DNA from: Anaerorudis cellulosivorans
GTDB lineage: Bacteria > Bacteroidota > Bacteroidia > Bacteroidales > Dysgonomonadaceae
Length of the DNA: 64,000 nt
NCBI RefSeq assembly: GCF_025943985.1
Contig: NZ_JAPCWE010000004.1
Location: 1 to 64,000, forward strand
Direction: 5' to 3'
Shown here: positions 37,482 to 46,005 of the stretch, piece by piece
Numbering within the stretch: the first letter of the stretch is position 1
Layout of the letters: every line of letters starts with the position of its first letter
The notes under the pieces: generated by a model
What the model was told of the DNA's origin: nothing
Seen by the model: only the letters and a program-made list of their open reading frames with translations
Databases searched by the model: none
Program-made: the position numbers and the translations under genes

Positions 37482-38531
37482 ATGAGAGCAGCCACAATTA
37501 CAGATATCATCCCCAAAGAACTAATCGACGAAATTCGTTCTTTCATTAATAATTACAATAAAATACTCATCACTACTCACCTTTCTCCTGACGGTGATGC
37601 TTTAGGGGCGTCTTTGGCATTGTATCATTATCTTTTTCGTAGAGGAAAGGATGTGAAACTTATTGTTCCTAATTCGTTCCCCTATTTTTTGAAATGGATG
37701 AAAGGGACGGAAAATGTTTTGGTTTATGAGTATAATCCTGAAGTCGGACAACATCTTATAATGAATGCAGAATTAATTTTTTGCCTTGATTTCAATGTTC
37801 CCAAGCGGATTGGTAAAATGGCTTCTTTTGTAACGGCTTCTAACGCGAAAAAGATATTGATAGACCATCATCCATATCCTGAAAACTCCTGTGACGTAGT
37901 GATTTCTTATCCTGAAATTTCTTCCACCAGTGAGTTGATTTTTCGTTTGCTTTATCAAGCGGGTGAGTATGAGTATATAGATAAAGATATTGCAGAATGT
38001 ATCTATTGCGGTATGATGACGGATACCGGAGGGTTTACATACAATTCCAATGATCCTGAAATATTCGAGATTATCAGCCTGCTGCTGAGAAAGCAAATCG
38101 ACAAAGATGCGATTTATTCGAATGTTTACCACAATTATACAGAAGAACGTTTTCGGTTATTGGGATTTACGTTGTTGAAGCGGATGAAAATTTACATTGA
38201 CATTCATTCTGCCCTTATTTATCTGTCGAAAGAAGATCAACAAAGGTATAAGTCTAAAAAGGGAGATACGGAAGGTTTTGTAAATTATCCGCTTAGCATA
38301 CGGGGTATCGTTTTTTCCGCTTTCATTTATGAGGACGATAATTACATCAAATTATCTTTTCGTTCCCAAGGGAACTTTGCTTGTAATGAATTCGCTGCAG
38401 AATTTTTTCAAGGTGGAGGACATTTGAATGCTGCGGGAGGTGAATTTTATGGAACCCTGGAAGAAGCTATTGTTTTATTTGAAACAGGACTCAAAAAATA
38501 TGAATTGAAGTTGAAAAGTGCATCTCGCTGA
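37482..38531 (+). CDS. DHH-family phosphoesterase (NrnA/oligoribonuclease-like)
   Basis: 349 residues. The DHH domain contains THLSPDGDALGASLAL (metal site), FCLDFNV, LIDHHPYPE (DHH motif) and GMMTDTGGF. The C-terminal DHHA1 domain ends with GGGHLNAAGGEF. Members degrade nanoRNA, pAp or cyclic-dinucleotide products such as pApA. Because a c-di-AMP synthase (cdaA) lies at 46006-46767, a role in breaking down pApA is possible but is inference. It is followed by the DUF4827 gene. Confidence 0.92.
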   Translation: MRAATITDIIPKELIDEIRSFINNYNKILITTHLSPDGDALGASLALYHYLFRRGKDVKLIVPNSFPYFLKWMKGTENVLVYEYNPEVGQHLIMNAELIFCLDFNVPKRIGKMASFVTASNAKKILIDHHPYPENSCDVVISYPEISSTSELIFRLLYQAGEYEYIDKDIAECIYCGMMTDTGGFTYNSNDPEIFEIISLLLRKQIDKDAIYSNVYHNYTEERFRLLGFTLLKRMKIYIDIHSALIYLSKEDQQRYKSKKGDTEGFVNYPLSIRGIVFSAFIYEDDNYIKLSFRSQGNFACNEFAAEFFQGGGHLNAAGGEFYGTLEEAIVLFETGLKKYELKLKSASR

Positions 38532-38609
38532 AATTTATTCAACGAATGTTTTTAGGTCAGAAGAATCGTTTATTTTTCATAAATAAATATTTTTTGAAGT
38601 TGAATTATT

Positions 38610-38617
38610 TATTTTTG
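38610..38617 (+). promoter_or_regulatory. Promoter -7 element of the DUF4827 gene
   Basis: TATTTTTG, an exact match, 27 bases before the chosen start at 38645. Confidence 0.5.
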
Positions 38618-38644
38618 TACCAAATTCGAATTTTATTGCTAAGA

Positions 38645-39190
38645 ATGAGAAAAATAAGTTTTGTAATAGTAGCCATTGCTGTTTTTTTGTTTATAGGGAA
38701 TTCCTGCGACAATCAGAAAACATATGCGGAATATTTGAAAGATGAATCCAAAGGTATTAAGCAATTCATCGCGGAAAACGAACTCGTCGTTCTCGATGAA
38801 TATCCCGAAGATCATGTATTTGAACCAAACGAGTTTTACCGTGATCCGGCTACAGGGGTATATTATAATGTGATTGATTCGGGGGGGCGAAAAGCAACTT
38901 TTGGTGAGGAAGTTTACATTCGTTTTAAGGGGTTGACATACTTTTTGGATGGCGATACTACACAATACGCTAATATTCTTAGTCCCGATCCGGAAATTTT
39001 GGTCTACGGAAACCCCACTACATACTCATGCAATGCCTGGGTCGTGCCATTGGTCCATGTAGGACATTTGGGTAGAGTAAAATTGATAGTTCCGTTTAAT
39101 CAAGGACTTGCATATGATAAATCATATTATCGTACAGCCTACTATGGAAATCTACAGTATCGTATAGAAAATCCTAATCCGATAAACTGA
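38645..39190 (+). CDS. DUF4827-like lipoprotein
   Basis: 181 residues from the ATG at 38645. An earlier in-frame ATG at 38546 is rejected because the lipoprotein signal (lysine, hydrophobic about 5-17, lipobox IGNSC) begins at the later one and the -7 element lies between them. The mature part (YAEYLKDESKGIKQFIAEN, later YFLDGDTTQYANI) resembles DUF4827, a Bacteroidales family. The C-terminal pattern of VGHLGRVKLIVPFNQG recalls FKBP-like folds, but no catalytic assignment is made. It lies 16 bases before glmM. Confidence 0.8.
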   Translation: MRKISFVIVAIAVFLFIGNSCDNQKTYAEYLKDESKGIKQFIAENELVVLDEYPEDHVFEPNEFYRDPATGVYYNVIDSGGRKATFGEEVYIRFKGLTYFLDGDTTQYANILSPDPEILVYGNPTTYSCNAWVVPLVHVGHLGRVKLIVPFNQGLAYDKSYYRTAYYGNLQYRIENPNPIN

Positions 39191-39206
39191 AATCAATAAA
39201 AAAGAC

Positions 39207-40589
39207 ATGACACTTATTAAATCTATTTCGGGGATTCGTGGTACAATAGGGGGAAAAGCAGGAGATAACCTGACACCGCTTGATGTCGTAAAATTTACGG
39301 CTGCATATGCTACGTTTATCGAAAAAAATCTGCATGGGAAAGAGAAAAAAATTGTTGTTGGACGTGATGCACGCCTTTCAGGTGAAATGATTCACCGACT
39401 TGTTGTAGCAACACTCAACGGAATGGGCTTTAATGTGGTGGATATCGGTATGGCTACAACTCCCACCACCGAAATTGCCGTAGTTAAAGAAAATGCTGCA
39501 GGTGGTATTATTCTGACTGCAAGTCATAATCCCAAGCATTGGAATGCATTGAAATTGCTGAATTTCAATGGGGAATTTCTGAATGCAAAGGAAGGTCAAC
39601 AAATTTTGGATATTGCCGGATCCGAAGATTTTGTTTTTTCACCGGTGGAGGAATTAGGTAAAACCATAAGTAAATCTTATCTTCAGCAGCATATTCAACA
39701 TATATTGTCGCTTGATTTGGTGGATGTTGAAGCGATTAAGTCGGCTAAGTTGAGAGTGGCGGTCGATGCTGTAAACTCCATAGGAGGAATAGCTGTGCCT
39801 GAGTTACTTTACGCATTGGGAATAAAAGAAGTATTCAAATTGCATTGTTCTCCCCATGGCATTTTTTCGCACAATCCCGAGCCGCTGCCACAACATTTGA
39901 CCGAACTTGCTTCTCTGATGAAAAGTTCACATGCCGATATTGGGTTTGCTGTTGATCCCGATGTGGACAGACTGGTTGTTTATTGCGAAAACGGGGAACC
40001 GTTTGGTGAAGAATATACCCTTGTTGCTGTGGCTGACTATGTATTACAGCATAAACCCGGAAATACAGTGTCGAATTTGAGTTCAAGTCGTGCTTTGCGT
40101 GATATTACCGAAGCTCGGGGTGGTAAATATTATGCTGCAGCCGTGGGTGAAGTTAATGTCGTCGCTAAAATGAAAGAAGTAAATGCAGTGATTGGAGGTG
40201 AAGGAAACGGTGGAGTTATTTATCCTTCATCGCATTATGGACGTGATGCTTTGGTAGGAATAGGCTTGTTTTTGACTTATCTGGCAAAATCGGGTAAAAA
40301 GGGTTCCGATTTGCGTGCTTCTTATCCTGCCTACTATATGGCAAAACAAAAAATAGAGCTGACGCCCGATATTGATATAAATTTGGTTTTGAATGCTATC
40401 AAGGAAGAATTTAAAGATCATGAAATTACCGATATCGATGGGGTGAAAATCGATTTTCCCGATAAATGGGTACATTTAAGAAAATCGAACACAGAACCGA
40501 TCATTCGGATTTATTCTGAAGCACGATCTCCCGAAGAAGCCGAAAATATCGGAAAACAGATTATAGAAATGATAAATAAATTCAAATGA
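39207..40589 (+). CDS. glmM: Phosphoglucosamine mutase
   Basis: 460 residues, an alpha-D-phosphohexomutase. The phosphoserine loop is TASHNPKHWNALK, the metal-binding loop is DPDVDRLV, the sugar-binding loop is GEGNGGV, and the C-terminal phosphate loop is RKSNTEPIIRIYSEA. It starts with the usual SISGIRGTIGG. It converts glucosamine-6-phosphate to glucosamine-1-phosphate for UDP-GlcNAc, peptidoglycan and LPS. The related phosphomannomutase activity cannot be excluded from sequence alone. Confidence 0.93.
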   Translation: MTLIKSISGIRGTIGGKAGDNLTPLDVVKFTAAYATFIEKNLHGKEKKIVVGRDARLSGEMIHRLVVATLNGMGFNVVDIGMATTPTTEIAVVKENAAGGIILTASHNPKHWNALKLLNFNGEFLNAKEGQQILDIAGSEDFVFSPVEELGKTISKSYLQQHIQHILSLDLVDVEAIKSAKLRVAVDAVNSIGGIAVPELLYALGIKEVFKLHCSPHGIFSHNPEPLPQHLTELASLMKSSHADIGFAVDPDVDRLVVYCENGEPFGEEYTLVAVADYVLQHKPGNTVSNLSSSRALRDITEARGGKYYAAAVGEVNVVAKMKEVNAVIGGEGNGGVIYPSSHYGRDALVGIGLFLTYLAKSGKKGSDLRASYPAYYMAKQKIELTPDIDINLVLNAIKEEFKDHEITDIDGVKIDFPDKWVHLRKSNTEPIIRIYSEARSPEEAENIGKQIIEMINKFK

Positions 40590-40674
40590 TTAGCTCTAAT
40601 TTGAGAGGTTTTTTAATATTGGTTTGCAGCGGATTCAGGCAATATTTTTAAGACGAGGATAACTGTATTACATA

Positions 40675-41505
40675 ATGAAAGATAAGTTAATCAGCTATGA
40701 TGATATAAGAAAAATTCATCCGATTTTCAGAGGAAAACATGGAGATAATTTCATCAACTTGATAATGAAGGTGTCGGGATTGAATTACGTAAATGAAATC
40801 TACGATAGATCAAAACACCTTACCGGTCCTGCATTTTGTAAAGATGTGTTGGATAAACTGGAAATAATACGCATCTGGCAGAATATTGAAGTCTTGGATA
40901 GATATAAAGACAAACCCTTTATTACTGTGTCTAACCACGCATATGGACACATAGACGGCATTGCTGCAATTGAATTGGTAGGAAGTCGCGTAAATGATTA
41001 TAAAATGATGGTTAACTTTGTGTTGGGAATGATTGATACCATGTCTGAAAATTTTATTGTGGTTAATCCTTTTAAATCGGAAAAAAATCGAGACGTTACC
41101 CTAAACGGCATAAAAGAATGCATCGATCATATTCGTCAAGGACATCATCTTGGTTTTTTCCCTGCCGGTGCTATTTCGGATTTTGCAAGAAAAGGATATA
41201 AAATAACGATTGCCGACAGGAAATGGCAGCCTTCTGTTGTAAAATTGATTAAAAAAGCCCGAGTCCCGGTGATTCCCATGCATTTTTCTGGTGGAAATTC
41301 ACCGCGTTTTTATGCTTTACGCCTTTTGGGATGGCAGGTACGTACATTAGGCCTATGTCATGAATTAAACAATAAAAAAGGGAAAAAAATGGTAATTACC
41401 ATCGGAGACCCCATTATGCCGGGAGAAATATCGAAATATAAAGACATTGAAGAACTTGGAGAATTTTTAAAATCGAGAACGTATGCTTTAGGGAATGTCA
41501 AATAA
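40675..41505 (+). CDS. Lysophospholipid acyltransferase family protein
   Basis: 276 residues, PlsC/LPLAT superfamily. The acceptor site reads SNHAYGHIDGIAAIEL, with five residues between His and Asp instead of the canonical four; this variant occurs in the hemolysin-like/ornithine-lipid type branch. FFPAGAISDF corresponds to the second acyltransferase motif, and VIPMHFSG to the fourth. It should transfer an acyl chain to a lyso- or aminolipid at the inner membrane; the acceptor is unknown. It ends just before the sigma-54 activator gene. Confidence 0.85.
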   Translation: MKDKLISYDDIRKIHPIFRGKHGDNFINLIMKVSGLNYVNEIYDRSKHLTGPAFCKDVLDKLEIIRIWQNIEVLDRYKDKPFITVSNHAYGHIDGIAAIELVGSRVNDYKMMVNFVLGMIDTMSENFIVVNPFKSEKNRDVTLNGIKECIDHIRQGHHLGFFPAGAISDFARKGYKITIADRKWQPSVVKLIKKARVPVIPMHFSGGNSPRFYALRLLGWQVRTLGLCHELNNKKGKKMVITIGDPIMPGEISKYKDIEELGEFLKSRTYALGNVK

Positions 41506-41511
41506 ATTTAG

Positions 41512-41519
41512 TATTTTTG
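41512..41519 (+). promoter_or_regulatory. Promoter -7 element of the sigma-54 activator gene
   Basis: TATTTTTG, an exact match, 50 bases before the chosen start at 41570. Confidence 0.5.
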
Positions 41520-41569
41520 ATATCCTATCCTGTTATGGATTTTATTTTTTGCGGTTTAGAGATTCATTT

Positions 41570-42850
41570 ATGGCAAAACAAAATATTCAACAAGTAAAAC
41601 AACGATTCGGCATCATAGGTACTTCACCTGAGTTGGATCGCGCTATCGATATCGCTTTGCAAGTAGCTCCCACAGATTTGTCTGTTCTCATTACCGGTGA
41701 AAGCGGAGTGGGTAAAGAAATTTTTCCTCAAATAATACATCAGTACAGTGGGAGGAAACACGGCCCTTATTTTGCAGTAAATTGTGGATCTATTCCTGAG
41801 GGGACAATTGATTCTGAGCTTTTTGGTCACGAAAAAGGATCGTTTACGGGCGCAACGGCTACCCGTAAGGGTTATTTCGAAGTGGCAGATGGCGGGACTC
41901 TTTTCCTTGACGAAGTGGCTGAACTACCCCTTCCTACTCAGGCGAGGTTATTAAGGGTACTCGAAACAGGAGAATTCATCAAAGTGGGTTCGTCAAAAGT
42001 AGAAAAAAGTGATGTGCGGGTGGTTGCTGCTACCAATATGAATATGGTGCAAGCTGTGGAAAAAGGGAGATTTAGAGAAGATTTATATTATCGCTTAAAT
42101 TCGGTTCCTATCCGCATTCCTCCTCTTCGCCAGCGGAAAGAAGACATTCCTTTGCTTTTTCATAAATTTGCTACCGATTTTGCCGAAAAATATATGATAC
42201 CACCTATTAGCTTAACGAATGCTGCAAAAGAAATGCTCATGGATTATCGGTGGCCGGGCAATATACGGCAATTAAAAAATATAACGGAACAGATTTCTAT
42301 TATTGAACAAGAAAGGATCATAACCCCCGAAATATTGAAACGATACTTGCCAACCGAAGAAGTAGGCATGGTACCTGTACGTTTATTCGATGTGAAAGAG
42401 ACCGAACAAAAAACGTTTGCAAATGAACGTGAAATTTTATATCAGGTTTTGTTTGATATGAAAAAGGATATCATGGATTTGAAACAAGTTGTTGCCACTA
42501 TTTTAACTGCTTCAGGTGACAAAATGAAATCCACTTTTACGCCAGAACGAGCTCATAGTGATTCTTCTTTTGTTTCACACGACCCTGCTTCATTGAATTT
42601 GCCATTTAAATATGGCAGAGAGGTTTCTGATGCTTCTTTTAAAGAGGATGTATCAAAGCATGAGGAAGAAATTCAGGAAGCTACGGAATATGAAGAACGA
42701 ACGCTTTCGTTGGAAGATGTAGAGAAAGATATGATTGTGAAAGCATTGGAACGTCATAACGGCAAACGAAAACCGGCTGCTCATGATTTGAAAATATCAG
42801 AACGAACATTATATCGGAAAATTAAAGAATATAAGCTGGAAAATTTATGA
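41570..42850 (+). CDS. Sigma-54-dependent transcriptional activator without receiver domain
   Basis: 426 residues from the ATG at 41570; an earlier start at 41495 overlaps the acyltransferase and lies upstream of the promoter, so it is rejected. The AAA+ domain begins near residue 18: GESGVGKEIF (Walker A), GSFTGA (sigma-54 contact loop), GTLFLDEVAEL (Walker B), RFREDLYYRLN and WPGNIRQLKN. The C-terminus is a Fis-type helix-turn-helix (RHNGKRKPAAHDLKISERTL). There is no N-terminal receiver or GAF domain. About 110 residues between the two domains are low-complexity. The stop overlaps lptE by 4 bases, so this gene is coupled to an envelope operon. Confidence 0.94.
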   Translation: MAKQNIQQVKQRFGIIGTSPELDRAIDIALQVAPTDLSVLITGESGVGKEIFPQIIHQYSGRKHGPYFAVNCGSIPEGTIDSELFGHEKGSFTGATATRKGYFEVADGGTLFLDEVAELPLPTQARLLRVLETGEFIKVGSSKVEKSDVRVVAATNMNMVQAVEKGRFREDLYYRLNSVPIRIPPLRQRKEDIPLLFHKFATDFAEKYMIPPISLTNAAKEMLMDYRWPGNIRQLKNITEQISIIEQERIITPEILKRYLPTEEVGMVPVRLFDVKETEQKTFANEREILYQVLFDMKKDIMDLKQVVATILTASGDKMKSTFTPERAHSDSSFVSHDPASLNLPFKYGREVSDASFKEDVSKHEEEIQEATEYEERTLSLEDVEKDMIVKALERHNGKRKPAAHDLKISERTLYRKIKEYKLENL

Positions 42851-43356
42851 AACGTATCCCTTTTTTTGTTCTTGCAGGGATTAGTGTTTTATTGGCTTCT
42901 TGTTCCATTTCTTATCGATTCAATGGAGCCTCAGTCGATTATAATACAACAAAGACCTTATATTTAGCTAACTTTCCCAATCAAGCTGCTTTAATATATC
43001 CTCCTCTTGAACAGCGATTTAACGAGGAGCTGAAAGATATGTTTATCAGGAATACCCAGCTTCGACTTGTAAATCAAAACGGAGATCTGGAAATTGAGGG
43101 GGAAATTGTTGGGTACGAACTTACTCCAATGGCCGTGCAAGAAGATGCTTTTGCTTCGGAAACCCGGTTAACCATGACAGTGAAGATGCGTTATCGTAAT
43201 AATAAAGATGAAGGTCAGGATAAAGAGGAAACAATATCGGCTTATCGAAATTTTCCTAGTGATCGCTTGTTAACCGATGTGCAAGATCAATTGATTGAGG
43301 AACTTTGTAAAGATATAATTGATCAGATATTCAATGCCACGATGTCAAATTGGTAA
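42847..43356 (+). CDS. lptE: LptE-family LPS assembly lipoprotein
   Basis: 169 residues with a lipoprotein signal (lysine, hydrophobic about 4-16, lipobox LLASC). The mature part (SISYRFNGASVDY, later LEIEGEIVGYELTP) fits the Bacteroidota LptE family, which acts as a plug for the LptD barrel. Its start overlaps the stop of the sigma-54 activator gene (ATGA). The TPR-like gene begins 14 bases after its stop. An LptD-like protein is encoded at 52873-55599. Confidence 0.85.
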   Translation: MKRIPFFVLAGISVLLASCSISYRFNGASVDYNTTKTLYLANFPNQAALIYPPLEQRFNEELKDMFIRNTQLRLVNQNGDLEIEGEIVGYELTPMAVQEDAFASETRLTMTVKMRYRNNKDEGQDKEETISAYRNFPSDRLLTDVQDQLIEELCKDIIDQIFNATMSNW

Positions 43357-43370
43357 ATTGTATTTTTCTG

Positions 43371-44138
43371 ATGATCAGTTCTGAATTATATAGTTGGATT
43401 GAAAATCCCGAAGTATTGAACAATGCCACACTTGGCAAATTGGAGGAAACATTGGATGAATATCCTTATTTTCAGACCCTTCTTTTGCTTTATCAAAAGA
43501 ATCTGCAACTGGTACAACATCCTCTATATTCGGCTAAATTGGCTAAAACGGCTCTTTTTTGTGTCGATAGAAAAAAACTATTTTATTTGATTAACAGAGG
43601 GGATTATGCTGTTTTTTTAAAAGATGATGAGGTAGAAAAAAACGTTCAAGAAGATCGAACGCAAGCATTGATCGACTCTTTTTTTAATACCATCGGAGAA
43701 GAAACGAAGGCCGATAACGCTGCTTTCACCAATTTGGGGATAGATATAATTTCATCTGATTATTTATTGTATCTGGAATCGGTTGAACAAAAAAACACGG
43801 GAACAGCAGAGGACAGTTCAGGAAAGAATCTATTGCAACATCACGATATTATTGATCAATTTATTGAAAATGCCGATTTGAATGCTCCCTTTTCATTATC
43901 TGATAATGAGGTGTCTATTAATAAAGAACAAAATGCTTATATATCAGATAATGAAATCGATGATGATAAATTTTTAACCGAAACCCTGGCAAGAATTTAT
44001 ATTAAACAAAAAAAATATGAACAAGCGCTTACAATTATTAAGCGTTTAAGTTTGAATTTTCCAAAAAAAAGTGCTTACTTTGCCGACCAAATTCATTTTT
44101 TGGAGTATTTGATTATAAACGAAAAAAATAAAAAATAA
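43371..44138 (+). CDS. TPR-like protein, unknown function
   Basis: 255 residues from the ATG at 43371. An in-frame ATG at 43350 adds seven residues and would overlap lptE; I prefer the later one. No signal peptide or membrane segment is evident. The N-terminal half is helical (ELYSWIENPEVLNNATLGKLEE) and the middle acidic. The C-terminal segment FLTETLARIYIKQKKYEQAL resembles one tetratricopeptide repeat. It sits between lptE and secG, so a role in envelope biogenesis is possible, but no function can be assigned. Confidence 0.75.
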   Translation: MISSELYSWIENPEVLNNATLGKLEETLDEYPYFQTLLLLYQKNLQLVQHPLYSAKLAKTALFCVDRKKLFYLINRGDYAVFLKDDEVEKNVQEDRTQALIDSFFNTIGEETKADNAAFTNLGIDIISSDYLLYLESVEQKNTGTAEDSSGKNLLQHHDIIDQFIENADLNAPFSLSDNEVSINKEQNAYISDNEIDDDKFLTETLARIYIKQKKYEQALTIIKRLSLNFPKKSAYFADQIHFLEYLIINEKNKK

Positions 44139-44145
44139 TCTCGAT

Positions 44146-44544
44146 ATGTATATTTTCCTTACTATTCTTATTTTAATTGCAGCTATTTTGTTGATCCTTA
44201 TTGTACTGGTTCAAAAATCTAAAGGGGGAGGATTAGCTGCCGGATTCTCATCATCCAATCAAATTATGGGTGTACGAAAGACTACGGATTTTCTGGAAAA
44301 AACTACGTGGACGCTTGCCGCCGTTATCATTATTTTAAGCATTTTTACTGCAAAATATACAGCATCGCATTCTCAAGGACCTCAATCTCAAGTTGAAGTG
44401 CAGCAACCTGCTCCTCTTAGTCCTAGTGCAGCCCCCGATGTGACACCTGCCATGCCAATGCCTTCGCAAACGCTACCCAATCAGGGCACTCAACAGCAGG
44501 ATCAAAGTCAAACGGATACGCAGCCAATAGAAAAAGCGGAGTAA
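44146..44544 (+). CDS. secG: Preprotein translocase subunit SecG
   Basis: 132 residues. Two membrane segments (about 2-22 and 54-72) flank the conserved cytoplasmic loop VLVQKSKGGGLAAGFSSSNQIMG. A Pro/Gln/Ser-rich tail of about 50 residues follows, longer than in E. coli SecG and presumably unstructured. It is part of the SecYEG channel. It is the last gene of the plus-strand operon that includes lptE. Confidence 0.94.
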   Translation: MYIFLTILILIAAILLILIVLVQKSKGGGLAAGFSSSNQIMGVRKTTDFLEKTTWTLAAVIIILSIFTAKYTASHSQGPQSQVEVQQPAPLSPSAAPDVTPAMPMPSQTLPNQGTQQQDQSQTDTQPIEKAE

Positions 44545-44581
44545 TACATTCCGGTTTTACGTTGAAATTGAGTAGGCGAAT

Positions 44582-44875
44582 TTATCGAAGTATAATATCG
44601 TATACAATAGGCATTCCTGCAGCCTCATTGAGTTTCTCGATGAGGCTTTCTTTATTCATTTGTAATTCTGCCCTTAATACTGATGATGAAAGCTGAACAT
44701 AAAGGGTGTTTCGTTTTAAATAAACATTTTTTGTGTACTTGCTTACTCCTGAACCAAGCAATTCACGCCAGGCAGCAACTGCCCGGTGCTCGGCTATTTT
44801 GGTTCTAAGAAAAGTGTTTTCTTCAAAATATTCCGACAAAATGTCGCCAATGGATTTAGATTCGTGTTTAAGCAT
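44582..44875 (-). CDS. DUF721 (DciA-like) protein
   Basis: 97 residues, a single DUF721 domain: AAWRELLGSGVSKYTKNVYLKRNTLYV and LRAELQMNKESL. DUF721 includes DciA, the replicative-helicase operator of bacteria lacking DnaC/DnaI. This gene follows recF by 6 bases on the same strand, a replication-linked context that supports such a role. DciA function here is inference. Confidence 0.85.
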   Translation of the reverse strand: MLKHESKSIGDILSEYFEENTFLRTKIAEHRAVAAWRELLGSGVSKYTKNVYLKRNTLYVQLSSSVLRAELQMNKESLIEKLNEAAGMPIVYDIILR

Positions 44876-44881
44876 AAAAAA

Positions 44882-45991
44882 TTAATCGGTTATTCGGTTA
44901 ATGTAGCCATTTTTCACCGAATAGAGGTGATAATCGGTATGCGCTGTTTTTTCCAGCATCTTGTCAAGTGATTTACGATTAGTATCGGAAATAAATATTT
45001 GTCCAAATTCGTTTTCTAAAACAAGTTTGATGATTTCCTCCACCCGTGAGCTATCCAAGCGGTCAAAAATATCGTCCAACAATAGAAGGGGTTTGGTTTT
45101 TGTCGTTTCGAGTAAAAAATGAAATTGAGCTAATTTCATTGACACAAAAAAAGTTTTATTCTGACCCTGTGATCCCGTCTTCTTAATAGGGAAATCGTTC
45201 AGTAGCATTTCCAGATCGTCTTTGTGGATGCCAACCGTAGTAAACCCCAGCATCATGTCCTTCTTTCTGTTTCTTTTTAACAGGTGATGAAGATCACTCT
45301 CTTTGAGTTGAGAAATGTAATTAAGCGAAACTGTTTCATTTGATCGGCTAATCAAGTTATAGAAACGATTGAAAATAGGAATAAATCGGTCGATGAAAGC
45401 TTTGCGTTTTTCAAAAATAAGCGTTCCTTCATCTGTTATTTGTTCTTCCCATATTTCGAGTAAGTTGAGATCAATGTTTTCCTCTTCGTTTTTTAATATG
45501 ATATTTCGTTGTTGTAAAGCTCTGTTGTAGCGGATCAGGGAGTGCATGTAATTTTTGTCGAATTGGGAAATAACCATATCCATGAATCTGCGTCGTTCAT
45601 CGCTACCTCCAATTATCAGTTCATTATCGGCGGGCGAGATCATAACTAATGGAATAAATCCTATATGGTCTGAAAGTCGTTCATACTCTTTTTTGTTGCG
45701 CTTGAATTGTTTTTTTTGTCGTCGCCGGATAGCGCAATATACTTCTTCTATAGAATGATCGGGAAATTCGTATTTCCCTTGAAGCATGCAGAAATCGGAA
45801 TGGTGACAGATAATTTGGGAATCGACAGGATTTGTATGACTTTTACAAAAAGATAAATAGTAAATGGCATCCAACAGATTTGTTTTTCCCATACCGTTGT
45901 TGCCAATAAAACAATTAAGTTTGGGAGATAGATCAAGTTCTATCTGCGACAGATTTTTGTAATTAATAATGGACAATTGTCGTAAAAACAT
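44882..45991 (-). CDS. recF: DNA replication and repair protein RecF
   Basis: 369 residues, an SMC-like ATPase. Motifs: GNNGMGKTNLLDAI (Walker A near 30-43), GSDERRRFMD, the signature segment KKTGSQGQNKTFFVSMKLAQF, and LLLDDIFDRLDSSR (Walker B and D-loop). RecF helps load RecA on gapped DNA with RecO and RecR. It is not beside dnaA or dnaN but is coupled to the DUF721 gene downstream. Confidence 0.97.
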   Translation of the reverse strand: MFLRQLSIINYKNLSQIELDLSPKLNCFIGNNGMGKTNLLDAIYYLSFCKSHTNPVDSQIICHHSDFCMLQGKYEFPDHSIEEVYCAIRRRQKKQFKRNKKEYERLSDHIGFIPLVMISPADNELIIGGSDERRRFMDMVISQFDKNYMHSLIRYNRALQQRNIILKNEEENIDLNLLEIWEEQITDEGTLIFEKRKAFIDRFIPIFNRFYNLISRSNETVSLNYISQLKESDLHHLLKRNRKKDMMLGFTTVGIHKDDLEMLLNDFPIKKTGSQGQNKTFFVSMKLAQFHFLLETTKTKPLLLLDDIFDRLDSSRVEEIIKLVLENEFGQIFISDTNRKSLDKMLEKTAHTDYHLYSVKNGYINRITD

Positions 45992-46005
45992 TAAGTAAAT
46001 CTCTT

